From assembly GCF_000384375.1 (NCBI RefSeq), contig NZ_ARVX01000001.1:930001-994000 (forward strand): a stretch of DNA of 64,000 nt. Direction: 5' to 3'. The first letter of the stretch is position 1; each line of letters opens with the position of its first letter. Below are positions 46,152 to 54,768 of this stretch, one piece after another. This DNA comes from Methylotenera versatilis 79. GTDB lineage: Bacteria; Pseudomonadota; Gammaproteobacteria; Burkholderiales; Methylophilaceae. Made by a program: the position numbers and the translations under genes. The notes under the pieces are model-generated. The model saw only the letters and a program-made list of their open reading frames with translations. It ran no database searches and was not told the origin of the DNA.

Positions 46152-46168
46152 GTTAAGTTTCCATTAAG
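46152..46168 (-). promoter_or_regulatory. PmrA/QseB-type box 2
   Basis: On the minus strand this reads CTTAAT-GGAAA-CTTAAC, almost the same as box 1. Sixteen bases (46153-46168) are the exact inverted copy of 46066-46081, 71 bp away. Confidence 0.65.
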
Positions 46169-46295
46169 TAATCGCTATCAATATATCGTTCTGTATCAAT
46201 CAAGCGTATTTGCTAAGCTTGGTGATATGAGTAATCAGTAAAACTTAACCACTTAAAATCTTTAAAAAACCTTTAATTATTTTGGAAAAACTTTT

Positions 46296-46961
46296 GTGCG
46301 CTTACTATTAATTGAAGATGATGTGATGATTGGTCAAAGCTTACAAAAAGCATTGAAGCATCATACGATCAATTGGGTGCAAGACACTTTTGCTGCCGAT
46401 TTAACCTTAAGTGTTGAAGCCTATGATTTGATTCTGTTAGATTTGGGTTTGCCTAAGCGTTCTGGTATCGATTTTTTAATCAGTTTACGCAGCAGAGGAG
46501 AGGTGCTGCCAGTGCTGATTATTACAGCAAAAGATAGTATTGAAGATCGTGTAAAAGGTTTGGATAGTGGTGCGGATGATTATCTGCTTAAACCGTTTGC
46601 GGTGGATGAATTAGAAGCGAGAATCAGAGCGCTGACAAGACGCAAACAAGATCGAAGCGATCCGTTGATTCAATACGGCGGCGCCATTTTAAACCCAGCT
46701 ACTTATACCTTAACTTTTAAAGGCATTACAGAACGTTTATCTGTTAAAGCTTTTGCGATAATGACGGTTTTGTTAGAAAACCCAGGCGTGATTTTTTCTA
46801 GAAATCAATTGGAAGAAAAAATCTACGGCTGGACAGATGAAATTGAAAGCAATGCAGTCGAGGTGCATATTCATACCATTAGACGCAAATTTGGCGCTGA
46901 AATCATTGTGAACGTACGCGGCGTTGGTTATACCTTTGTTAAGGAATCCACCTCAAAATGA
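46296..46961 (+). CDS. OmpR-family response regulator (PmrA/QseB-like)
   Basis: 221 residues. Receiver domain with acidic pocket Glu7/Asp8/Asp9, phospho-acceptor Asp49 (LILLDLGLP), Thr of IITAKDS and Lys of LLKPF; winged-helix DNA-binding domain with EIESNAVEVHIHTIRRKFG and the VRGVGYTF end. The ESNAVEVHIH block is characteristic of the PmrA/QseB subgroup. The start is GTG with a weak GGA site; no ATG fits. It overlaps the kinase gene by ATGA. It is divergent from the efflux/eptA run, and boxes of the type this subgroup binds are in the gap, so it probably controls both sides. Confidence 0.92.
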   Translation: MRLLLIEDDVMIGQSLQKALKHHTINWVQDTFAADLTLSVEAYDLILLDLGLPKRSGIDFLISLRSRGEVLPVLIITAKDSIEDRVKGLDSGADDYLLKPFAVDELEARIRALTRRKQDRSDPLIQYGGAILNPATYTLTFKGITERLSVKAFAIMTVLLENPGVIFSRNQLEEKIYGWTDEIESNAVEVHIHTIRRKFGAEIIVNVRGVGYTFVKESTSK

Positions 46962-48319
46962 CGCATTCAATTAAGCGCTTTTTATTCGTTAATATTACGT
47001 TAGCCATTATTGTCATTTACGCATTGATTAGCGTTGTTTCGTACATGACGAGCAAGAGTGAGCTAGATGAATTATATGATGCAAACTTAGAGCAGGTTGC
47101 CAATACCATTGCGGCGCGACATGTAACGTTGCGCGATACTGCAACAAATGATGTTGACGCGCAGAAGGATAAAAATACGTTAGGCGCGGGCGGGAAAATT
47201 CAACGTGAGCAAGAATTTTATGTGCGCATCATCGATAATCAGGACCATATTTTATATGTTTCTCACGCCAAAGAAAAAGTGCCCGCAACGGCAATGGAGG
47301 GATTTTCTACCCAAGCTTATAAAAATAAAAAGTGGCGTCTATTTACCATCAAAGTGAATGAAGAGACCATTCAAGTCGCACAGTCATTAAAATTACGAAA
47401 CGCAACCATCACCGAAACAGCGCTTAGTTTATTGGCGCCTCAACTGTTATTTATACCTGTGTTGGTCTTAATTATCTTTTTTGCGATTAAAAAAGCGTTA
47501 ACTCCTTTAACGACGTTATCTCAAGCGATTCAAAGTCGTCAAAGTATTGATTTGCAACCTTTTTCACAAGATAAAACGCCTGCGGAAATCAAACCTTTGG
47601 TACACGCGCTTAATTTATTTATGGTTAGAGTTTCTGACATGATTGGCGTATTAAAACGATTCACATCAGATGCGGCACATGAGCTTCGCACACCCATCAC
47701 GGCGCTTAAACTACAACTCACTTTAATTGAGCAAGCGAAAAATAAATCGGAGCGCGATCAAGCGATTGATGCGCTTAGAGGCGGGATTGATCGCTCTGAA
47801 CAACTGGTGAGCCAGTTATTGACCTTGGCTAAAATTGAGCCGAATAGCCAGATTCGAGAGCTGGAAACTATTGATTTGCTGAAACTTGTTAAAGAAAGCA
47901 TAGGGGAATTACTGCCGCTCGCGCTAGCCAAATCGATTGACGTTGGTTTAATCACATCGAATGCTGCTTACATTCATGCTGTTCGTCATGAAATTAAAAT
48001 ATTGATTAATAATATTATTGATAACGCCATTCGCTATTCGCCAATCAACGCCAAAGTGGATATTTCTGTCATCCAAAAGAATGAACAGGTCATTTTAGAA
48101 ATAAATGACTCAGGAGAAGGTATTTTTACTGAAGATTTTGAACGCGTGTTTGAACGGTTTTACAGAGGTCAAAACAAAGATGCTAAAGGATCTGGATTAG
48201 GTTTATCTATCGTGAAAGAAATTGCAGATCAGCATGATGCCAAGATTGTAATTAAAAATCTAAACTCTGGGTTAAACCGTGGGTTTAGTTTTAGCGTTAT
48301 TTTTACTGGGAAAATATAA
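46958..48319 (+). CDS. sensor histidine kinase (PmrB/QseC-like)
   Basis: 453 residues. TM1 (about 8-29), a periplasmic sensor of ~125 residues rich in charged residues, TM2 (about 158-177), HAMP, then HisKA with phospho-acceptor His241 in DAAHELRTPITAL and a HATPase domain with N-box NIIDNAIRYSP, G1 NDSGEG and G2 GSGLGLSIVKEI. The full catalytic set is present. The start overlaps the response regulator stop (ATGA). The periplasmic domain shows no EXXE iron motif like that of Salmonella PmrB, so its signal is unknown. Confidence 0.92.
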   Translation: MTHSIKRFLFVNITLAIIVIYALISVVSYMTSKSELDELYDANLEQVANTIAARHVTLRDTATNDVDAQKDKNTLGAGGKIQREQEFYVRIIDNQDHILYVSHAKEKVPATAMEGFSTQAYKNKKWRLFTIKVNEETIQVAQSLKLRNATITETALSLLAPQLLFIPVLVLIIFFAIKKALTPLTTLSQAIQSRQSIDLQPFSQDKTPAEIKPLVHALNLFMVRVSDMIGVLKRFTSDAAHELRTPITALKLQLTLIEQAKNKSERDQAIDALRGGIDRSEQLVSQLLTLAKIEPNSQIRELETIDLLKLVKESIGELLPLALAKSIDVGLITSNAAYIHAVRHEIKILINNIIDNAIRYSPINAKVDISVIQKNEQVILEINDSGEGIFTEDFERVFERFYRGQNKDAKGSGLGLSIVKEIADQHDAKIVIKNLNSGLNRGFSFSVIFTGKI

Positions 48320-48350
48320 ATTAATATAGAAAATATTGATGTAAATTGAT

Positions 48351-48381
48351 GGTTAAGTCATGTTTTCTTAATGACTTAACC
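48351..48381. terminator. inverted repeat between convergent kinase and HU genes
   Basis: GGTTAAGTCAT (48351-48361) and ATGACTTAACC (48371-48381) form a perfect 11-bp stem with a 9-base loop between the two converging genes. No strong T run follows, so termination is plausible rather than certain. Confidence 0.5.
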
Positions 48382-48420
48382 CAATGATTACATCAATAAA
48401 TTCTATAAGCGCTAAGAAAA

Positions 48421-48693
48421 TTAATTCACAGCGTCTTTTAATGTTTTACCTGCTGAAAAGCCAGGTGCTGTACGTGCAGCGATTTTAAGCTCTGCGCCAG
48501 TACGAGGATTGCGGCCAGTACGTGCAGCACGTTTTGTTACTTTAAATGTACCGAAACCAACTAATGTTACTGCGTCACCTTTAGCAAGTGCAGCTGTGAT
48601 TGCCGCTGTAACCGCATCAATAGCACGGCCTGCATCGGCTTTGGTCAATTCTGCACTCGCTGCAACTTCAGCAATCAATTCAGTTTTATTCAT
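48421..48693 (-). CDS. hupB: HU-family nucleoid protein
   Basis: 90 residues, exactly the HU size. It starts [28 protein letters not shown] and contains the beta-arm region [26 protein letters not shown] with the DNA-intercalating proline (RNP), ending [12 protein letters not shown] bends DNA non-specifically and compacts the chromosome. HU-beta and HU-alpha cannot be separated safely; the sequence is the HupB-like type usual in betaproteobacteria. AAAGGAT lies before the ATG. Confidence 0.95.
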   Translation of the reverse strand: MNKTELIAEVAASAELTKADAGRAIDAVTAAITAALAKGDAVTLVGFGTFKVTKRAARTGRNPRTGAELKIAARTAPGFSAGKTLKDAVN

Positions 48694-48862
48694 ACTTTTT
48701 ATCCTTTTATATAGTGGTTGAGTTAAACAGAGCCCTTACTTTGCTGATTTATCCATGGCGTGTCAACAATTGATGACGGTAAAGGCTGAAATTATGCTGT
48801 TTTAGTAGCCTAAAAACTTTTTCTGTTGATTTATAGCCCAAAAATAAACCAAAGTACCCGTG

Positions 48863-48887
48863 AAAAAAGCCGGCATTGCCGACTTTT
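48863..48887 (-). terminator. terminator of the PQQ-type dehydrogenase gene
   Basis: Read on the minus strand, AAAAGTCGGC and GCCGGCTTTT pair with one U-G wobble around a 5-base region and continue into T6, just after the stop at 48899. Confidence 0.8.
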
Positions 48888-48898
48888 AATTCAGACGA

Positions 48899-50857
48899 TT
48901 ATTTGATTTGTAATGGAACCAGCGTGCCTGCTTTCATATCTGGCATCAAGATAGTTTGACCATCGATTGACAATGAGATGTCTGCCGATGATTGATGACC
49001 TTCTGATATCAACTGTGGCGTGGCTTTAGGTTCGCTTAAACGCCAGACCTTTCCGCCTGCCCAATCGCTCACGTAAAGCACGCCATCGGCATCTCTTACT
49101 AAGCCATCTGCAGCGCCAAAGCCACTATTTAGCAATACGATTTTAGCTTTAGCTTTACTAGACTCGCCATCAAAGCTTACTTGAAACAGCTTGCCAGTAC
49201 CAAAATCTGCAACTAATAGTTTGTTAGGACCATCCATCAACAAGCCATTCGGACGCTTAATACCTGATTTGTCGTTGATAATCTGCGTGATTTTTCCAGC
49301 AGGCGTTATTTTATAGATTGCCGCATGCTTGCCTTTATCATCACCGCTATCGGATACATAGACATTGCCTAAACCATCAATCTCAATATCGTTTAGAAAG
49401 GCAGGAACAGCTGGAAAATCGGTCGGTTTAGCGATGACAGTCTTTTTACCATCAAGGTCGATACGCACTACTTGATTCATATCGGCCACATACAGTTGGT
49501 TATTAAAAAGATCGATGCCTTTAGGATCATTCAAACCATCTGCTAGCGTTTTGGTAGAGCCATCCGTATTTAATACGGTCACTTTACCGTCACCATCTTT
49601 ACCATAGCCACCAATCTCAGTGATGAAAATGCGTCCATCAGGATGAGCGATTGATGATTCTGGCATCTGCAAACCAGTGAGAGTTTTGGCAGAAGTTACG
49701 GCTGCTTTAGCTGCAGGTTTTGTTGCTTGCTCGCCATAACTCACACGGTAAATAACATCATTGTAATCATCAGATACTAATAGTGAACCATCTGGCAATT
49801 GCAATACATCAGTTGGACGACCCCAGATTTCACCATCAGCTAACCAGCCATCGATAAATACTTCAGTGCTTTTTACCTGATGCTTTTCATCGAAAGTGAC
49901 ACGCACTAACTGATAACCAACAGGTTTGCTGCGGTTCCATGAACCATGTTGGGCAATGATCGCGCTGTTCTGATATTCCGTTGGAAACTGTTTGCCCGTG
50001 TAGAATTTGAAGCCTAAATTGGCGCTGTGCGCTTGAAACTCAGCAACTGGGTAAGCGACATTCTTGGGAGGCGTTTTGTCCTTCCATTCTGCTTGCCGCG
50101 CATTGCCGCCTGCAAAGAATGGGAAACCAAAATGTAAATCTTTTTTAGGTGCCGCATTTAGTTCGTCATGCGGAATATCGTCGCCCATCATGTCAACGCC
50201 GTTATCGGTAAAAAACAGTGTGTTTGTGCCTGGCTGGAAATCCATACCCACTGAATTTCTCACGCCTTTGGCAAAGGTTTCCACATTGCTACCATCAGGA
50301 TTCATGCGAATGATACTGGCTTCTATGCCTTGAGGATCACAGATATTACAAGGTGCGCCAATTGTTACGTAGAGCTTATTGTCAGGTCCAAATGTCATAT
50401 AGCGCCAGCCATGATGGGCTTTATCTGGAAGCTGGTTATAGATTACTTCACGCATTTGCATGAATGGAAGATTCAAATCGAAATCTGGTGCTGGCACACG
50501 CGTAATGCGGTTTTGTTCAGCCACATAAAGATTGCCGTTGTACATCGCCACACCATTGCCAACTTTTAGGTCATCCATCAGGGTTAACACTTGGTCTGCC
50601 TTACGGTCTTTGTTCTTGTCGACTACCGCGTAGAGTTTGTTACCACGCGTGCCAACATACACATTGCCGTTTGTTCCCAAAGTCATCTGACGCGCGCCTG
50701 GCACTTCAGCATAAACTTCCACTTTAAAACCTGGCGGCATATGTAGTTTACTTAAGTTGGCCTCAACATCAGCGATTCCTGCCAAGCTGGAAATCGCATG
50801 TAACCCTAATGTTGCAAATACGAATGCATTCGCTATTTTGTATCTGATTTTCATCAT
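48899..50857 (-). CDS. PQQ-type sugar (sorbosone) dehydrogenase-like two-propeller protein
   Basis: 652 residues. A signal peptide (FVFATLGLHAISSLAG, cut near 27) sends it to the periplasm. The first part (about 35-385) is a beta-propeller of the glucose/sorbosone dehydrogenase type: PPGFKVEVYAEVPGARQM, PCNICDPQGIEASIIRMNPDGS, GVRNSVGMDFQPGTNTLFFTDNG. The second part (about 395-650) is an NHL/SMP-30-like propeller (GLLMDGPNKLLVADFGTGKLF, GVLYVSDWAGGKVWRL). PQQ-dependent oxidation of a sugar or alcohol is expected for the first domain; substrate and electron acceptor are unknown. It is divergent from an AraC regulator. Confidence 0.83.
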   Translation of the reverse strand: MMKIRYKIANAFVFATLGLHAISSLAGIADVEANLSKLHMPPGFKVEVYAEVPGARQMTLGTNGNVYVGTRGNKLYAVVDKNKDRKADQVLTLMDDLKVGNGVAMYNGNLYVAEQNRITRVPAPDFDLNLPFMQMREVIYNQLPDKAHHGWRYMTFGPDNKLYVTIGAPCNICDPQGIEASIIRMNPDGSNVETFAKGVRNSVGMDFQPGTNTLFFTDNGVDMMGDDIPHDELNAAPKKDLHFGFPFFAGGNARQAEWKDKTPPKNVAYPVAEFQAHSANLGFKFYTGKQFPTEYQNSAIIAQHGSWNRSKPVGYQLVRVTFDEKHQVKSTEVFIDGWLADGEIWGRPTDVLQLPDGSLLVSDDYNDVIYRVSYGEQATKPAAKAAVTSAKTLTGLQMPESSIAHPDGRIFITEIGGYGKDGDGKVTVLNTDGSTKTLADGLNDPKGIDLFNNQLYVADMNQVVRIDLDGKKTVIAKPTDFPAVPAFLNDIEIDGLGNVYVSDSGDDKGKHAAIYKITPAGKITQIINDKSGIKRPNGLLMDGPNKLLVADFGTGKLFQVSFDGESSKAKAKIVLLNSGFGAADGLVRDADGVLYVSDWAGGKVWRLSEPKATPQLISEGHQSSADISLSIDGQTILMPDMKAGTLVPLQIK

Positions 50858-51073
50858 GTCCTCTTTTCAATCAATGATTCGAATGCTCATTTACCTATAA
50901 ATTTTTCATTGCAAAACAGGTTCAGAACGTTAAGCAAGTTTAGGTTTATATGCTGAATAATAAAATGCCTAAAATTCTTTATGTATTGCCTATTCCTATT
51001 TTAGTATGGACATTAAAGTTAGATTAATGCCTAATATGCTGCATATTTATGACAATGTTCATTTGGAAAAACC

Positions 51074-52000
51074 ATGATGAAAAAGCAGTTAATGATTGAA
51101 TTACTGTTAAAACTCGCCCCTAATGAGGGTTACACATTGTCTATTCTGGATGGCGTGAAACTGATGCGCGCCAACCGATACATGCCAAGAATGCCCGTGC
51201 TGTATGAGCCGAGTATCGTTGTTGTCTTGCAGGGAAAAAAAGTGGGCTACTTGGGCAATCAAATATTCCAATATGACCCGCAACAGTTTTTAGTGTTGTC
51301 CCTGCCGTTGCCTTTTGAAAGTGAGACTATTGGCACGCCAGAAGAGCCAATGTTGGCTGTTTCTATCCGCATTAACCTTGCAGTAGTTGCAGAATTGGTT
51401 CTATCTTTAGACTCAAATAATCAACCAGCGGGATTGCCGCAACTGGGTATGGTTTCTACCGCCATGGATGACAAATTGTCTGACGCTGTGGTCAGATTGC
51501 TGGAAGTACTTGCCTCGCCACAAGAGAGCCAAATACTGGGCAATGCTATTATGCGGGAAATTTATTACCGCGTATTAACGGGTGAACAAGGCGCTGCCAT
51601 TCGTGAAACGTTGATGCATCAAGGCCATTTCAGTAAGATTGGCAAAGCGTTGAAACGCATACACGCTGATTTCGCAGGTGGCTTAGATGTGGCGATTTTG
51701 GCCAAAGAAGCCAATATGAGTGTGGCGGCTTTTCATGCGAATTTCAAAGCGCTCACCGCCACATCGCCCATGCAATATCTTAAAACCGCGCGGCTTCACA
51801 AAGCGCGGTTGCATATGATGCAAGATGGAATGAGCGCATCAACAGCGTCAAGAAAAGTCGGATATATCAGCATTTCGCAATTCAGCAGAGAGTTCAAACG
51901 TTTCTTTGGCAGAACGCCAATGGATGAAGTGGCCGAAATGAAACACTCGCTAATTGAAATGCCACCCGAAAATCTAAGCAAATATGTCACGGTGAATTAG
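51074..52000 (+). CDS. AraC family transcriptional regulator
   Basis: 308 residues. The N-terminal AraC_N-type cupin (MRANRYMPRMPVLYEPSIVVVLQGKK) is followed by a C-terminal pair of helix-turn-helix motifs (VAILAKEANMSVAAFHANFKALTATSPMQYLKTARLHKAR and ASRKVGYISISQFSREFKRFFGRTP). ATG 51074 is followed by a second ATG; either may be used. It diverges from the PQQ-type dehydrogenase gene (216-bp gap), which is the most likely target. The inducer would be a small hydrophobic or sugar-like compound; unknown. Confidence 0.92.
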   Translation: MMKKQLMIELLLKLAPNEGYTLSILDGVKLMRANRYMPRMPVLYEPSIVVVLQGKKVGYLGNQIFQYDPQQFLVLSLPLPFESETIGTPEEPMLAVSIRINLAVVAELVLSLDSNNQPAGLPQLGMVSTAMDDKLSDAVVRLLEVLASPQESQILGNAIMREIYYRVLTGEQGAAIRETLMHQGHFSKIGKALKRIHADFAGGLDVAILAKEANMSVAAFHANFKALTATSPMQYLKTARLHKARLHMMQDGMSASTASRKVGYISISQFSREFKRFFGRTPMDEVAEMKHSLIEMPPENLSKYVTVN

Positions 52001-52146
52001 CTTTTTATAAAAGATAACATTTATAAAAACATCGCGGAATTGCTTGTAAATGAATTTTTGTTAATGATGAAAAGAATATGGGATATTTAAAACACCCAGT
52101 AACTGATTGGTACTTTGATTCAAGTTAACAAAAATGTTGACAATAT

Positions 52147-52170
52147 TTCTATATTTATGGAAATATAGAA
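52147..52170. promoter_or_regulatory. ArsR operator-like inverted repeat
   Basis: TTCTATATTT (52147-52156) and AAATATAGAA (52161-52170) form perfect 10-bp arms around ATGG. TTGACA at 52137-52142 is a likely -35 element next to it. The repeat ends 3 bp before the arsR start. Confidence 0.7.
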
Positions 52171-52173
52171 TGT

Positions 52174-52497
52174 ATGGACATTCAATCAGCCGTATTACAA
52201 CTCTCATCTATCGCCCAAGAAGCGCGTCTGCAAATATTCAGGCTGCTTGTTCAGGTTGGACAAGATGGGCTACCAGCAGGAAATATTGGCGAAACACTTC
52301 AAATTCCAGCCAGTACGCTTTCATTTCATCTTAAAGAGTTAAGTCGTGCTGGATTGATCCATTCACGTCAGGTGAGCCGCTTTATTTTTTACTCAGCTAA
52401 TTACGAAGCAATGAATGGCTTACTTACTTATCTCACTGAGAATTGTTGTGCAGGTACTAAAAATTGCCCCCCCGTAACAGCCTGCAAACCAAAATAG
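52174..52497 (+). CDS. arsR: ArsR family arsenite-responsive repressor
   Basis: 107 residues. Winged helix with recognition region LQIPASTLSFHLKELSRAGLIHSRQ (about 42-66). Cys91-Cys92 in ENCCAG with Cys98 and Cys104 near the C-terminus fit the arsenite site of the C-terminal-Cys type of ArsR. The ATG has no clear ribosome-binding site and stands right after the operator, so translation may be nearly leaderless. First gene of a four-gene arsenic operon; 16 bp before acr3. Confidence 0.92.
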   Translation: MDIQSAVLQLSSIAQEARLQIFRLLVQVGQDGLPAGNIGETLQIPASTLSFHLKELSRAGLIHSRQVSRFIFYSANYEAMNGLLTYLTENCCAGTKNCPPVTACKPK

Positions 52498-52513
52498 AAA
52501 ACTATAGAAAATA

Positions 52514-53563
52514 ATGAAGACAGATAAAACGACAAAAGCAACAATTGGAACTTTTGAGCGTAATCTTACATGGTGGGTGCTTGGCTGTATTGTAGTGGGT
52601 ATTGCTTTGGGAAAAGCCTTTCCTAGTTTCTTTCAAGCGATTGGAAATCTCAAGATTGCAGAGGTGAATTTACCTGTAGCGGTTTTAATATGGCTGATGA
52701 TCATTCCAATGTTGCTTAAAATTGACTTTAGCGCAATGAAAGAGGTGCTTACACATAGTAAGGGAATTGGCATTACGCTGTTTATTAATTGGGTAGTTAA
52801 ACCTTTCTCTATGGCATTGCTTGCTTGGATATTCATACGCCATCTATTTGCTGGTTTATTACCAGTAGAACAAATCGACAGTTATATTGCTGGGCTGATT
52901 TTGCTTGCAGCCGCACCGTGTACTGCTATGGTCTTCGTGTGGAGTAATCTATGTGGAGGCGAACCGAAATTTACGCTATCTCAAGTAGCGATTAATGATG
53001 CCATTATGTTGTTTGCTTTTGCACCATTAGTCGCTTTATTACTTGGGCTATCAAGCATTACCGTGCCTTGGGCTACGCTGTTTTTATCTGTTGCTTTGTT
53101 TATTGTAGTGCCAGTATTGATTAGTCAAATCTTACGTAAACTGTTGTTATCAAAAAGCAGTAATGCTTTAGAAAATGCACTTAAAGTTTTGCATCCAATT
53201 TCACTTATAGCATTGTTGGCGACACTGGTTTTGCTGTTTGCCTTTCAAGGTCAACAAATCCTTGCCCAACCTATCATCATTGGTTTATTAGCAATTCCAA
53301 TCATTATTCAGGTGTACTTCAACTCAATGTTGGCTTATTGGCTGAATAAGAAATTCAAAGTTGCCCATTGTGTCGCTGGTCCATCTGCTCTAATCGGCGC
53401 ATCGAATTTCTTCGAGTTAGCTGTTGCTACCGCAATTGCCTTATTTGGATTTAACTCAGGTGCGGCACTGGCTACGGTTGTGGGCGTATTGATTGAGGTG
53501 CCAGTCATGTTATCAGTGGTGACTATAGTTAACCGCAGCAAAAATTGGTATGAATCTAATTAG
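52514..53563 (+). CDS. acr3: ACR3-type arsenite efflux permease
   Basis: 349 residues with ten predicted membrane segments. The APCTAMVFVWSNL segment holds the conserved membrane Cys needed for arsenite transport, and the late LIGASNFFELAVATAIALFGFNSGAALATVVGVLIEVPVML block is diagnostic of ACR3. It exports As(III) (and possibly Sb(III)) using the proton gradient. It lies between arsR and arsC, so it completes the As(V)-to-As(III) export route. Confidence 0.95.
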   Translation: MKTDKTTKATIGTFERNLTWWVLGCIVVGIALGKAFPSFFQAIGNLKIAEVNLPVAVLIWLMIIPMLLKIDFSAMKEVLTHSKGIGITLFINWVVKPFSMALLAWIFIRHLFAGLLPVEQIDSYIAGLILLAAAPCTAMVFVWSNLCGGEPKFTLSQVAINDAIMLFAFAPLVALLLGLSSITVPWATLFLSVALFIVVPVLISQILRKLLLSKSSNALENALKVLHPISLIALLATLVLLFAFQGQQILAQPIIIGLLAIPIIIQVYFNSMLAYWLNKKFKVAHCVAGPSALIGASNFFELAVATAIALFGFNSGAALATVVGVLIEVPVMLSVVTIVNRSKNWYESN

Positions 53564-53579
53564 TTATTGCGAATAATCA

Positions 53580-54059
53580 ATGAACATTTTATTTTTATGC
53601 ACGGGCAACTCCTGCCGTTCTATCTTAGCTGAAGCCACGTTTAATGCATTAGCACCTGCTGGAATGAAAGCTGAAAGCGCAGGCAGTCAGCCTGCTGGTT
53701 TCGTGCATCCGAAATCCATCGCTTTGTTAATATCCAAAGGTATTGCAACTGAAGGCTATTTTAGTAAGTCATGGGATAGTTTGCCGACTACGCCAGATAT
53801 TGTAATTACAGTCTGTGGTAATGCTGCAGATGAAACGTGTCCAGCTTATTTAGGGAAAGTGATCAGGGCGCATTGGGGTGTTGAAGACCCTGCAAAAGTA
53901 ACAGGGGCCGATGCTGGAATTGATGCGGCTTTTGAAATGACTTATTCAATCCTGCGTAAACGAATAGAAGCATTTTTGAAGTTGCCACCCGCTCTTTTTG
54001 AAGTTGAAAATAAAGATCAACTTCAGGTTCAGCTTAATGCCATTGGTGACGTTACTTAA
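53580..54059 (+). CDS. arsC: arsenate reductase, thioredoxin-coupled type
   Basis: 159 residues of the low-molecular-weight phosphatase fold. Cys7 in the P-loop CTGNSCRS attacks arsenate; Cys79 (VCGN) and Cys87 (TCPAY) form the relay disulfide, giving the triad of the thioredoxin-dependent class (pI258 ArsC type), not the glutaredoxin class. It reduces As(V) to As(III) for export by Acr3. It starts 16 bp after acr3, and a thioredoxin-like gene follows 28 bp later, which fits its need for a thiol donor. Confidence 0.95.
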   Translation: MNILFLCTGNSCRSILAEATFNALAPAGMKAESAGSQPAGFVHPKSIALLISKGIATEGYFSKSWDSLPTTPDIVITVCGNAADETCPAYLGKVIRAHWGVEDPAKVTGADAGIDAAFEMTYSILRKRIEAFLKLPPALFEVENKDQLQVQLNAIGDVT

Positions 54060-54087
54060 GCGTGCTAACTAACAATTGATTTAACAT

Positions 54088-54405
54088 ATGAATACACAAC
54101 TTACATCTGAACCATCACGCGAAGAAATTGATCGATTATCAGGTGCTGTGATGTTGGAGTTCGGTGCAGTATGGTGCCAGTATTGCCAAGCGGCGCAAAG
54201 CATTATTTCATCTGAGCTTGCCATATATCCCAATATTCGCCATATCAAGATCGAAGATGGTAAAGGTCGCAGACTGGGCAGGACATTTACCATTAAACTT
54301 TGGCCAACTTTGATTTTTATGAAAGACGGGGTTGAGTTGAAGCGCTTAGTGAGGCAGTTTAGCGCGGAAGAAATCAGGGCGGCTCTGAGTTTAATTTCTG
54401 ATTAA
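54088..54405 (+). CDS. thioredoxin-like protein of the ars operon
   Basis: 105 residues of thioredoxin fold with active site WCQYC and the cis-proline segment LWPTLIFM. The active-site CQYC differs from the CGPC of housekeeping thioredoxin. It has no signal peptide. It follows arsC by 28 bp and is likely the dedicated reductant that resets the arsC disulfide, though a general thiol role is possible. It is the last gene of the operon; no terminator hairpin is clear before the convergent DUF2789 gene. Confidence 0.88.
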   Translation: MNTQLTSEPSREEIDRLSGAVMLEFGAVWCQYCQAAQSIISSELAIYPNIRHIKIEDGKGRRLGRTFTIKLWPTLIFMKDGVELKRLVRQFSAEEIRAALSLISD

Positions 54406-54443
54406 CTAATCTTACTGAAATTAATTGAGATGTTTTAATATTT

Positions 54444-54677
54444 CTACTGATGTAATCTAGCGTTCAATTGGTCAATTACTTCTGCCCAATCCGCATCTTT
54501 TAAAATCTCTTCCCGTAAAAACGCAGCCTGTGCGGTCGACCAAAATGGCGCTTCTGAAAGTGTTAAGTTGCCTGCTAAATGCTGATGCGAGTTGATGAAG
54601 CTTTCTATTGCCGCATCGTCTGAAGCCAAGCCAAGCTGTGCGAATAGATTGTTGAGCGTGTGAATTGAAGATTCCAT
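54444..54677 (-). CDS. DUF2789 family protein
   Basis: 77 residues. The opening HTLNNLFAQLGLASDDAAIESFINSH and the late FWSTAQAAFLREEILKDADWAEVIDQLN match DUF2789, small acidic helical proteins of unknown function common in beta- and gammaproteobacteria. There is no signal peptide or metal motif. It is followed by the MOSC gene on the same strand after a 90-bp gap and converges on the ars operon. Confidence 0.82.
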   Translation of the reverse strand: MESSIHTLNNLFAQLGLASDDAAIESFINSHQHLAGNLTLSEAPFWSTAQAAFLREEILKDADWAEVIDQLNARLHQ

Positions 54678-54768
54678 CTAGTACCTCGATTGTGATTTCA
54701 ATTTGTATGACATCATTGATTATACATCCAGCATTTCACATGAGTATGACTAGATTAATCGCATTTAA

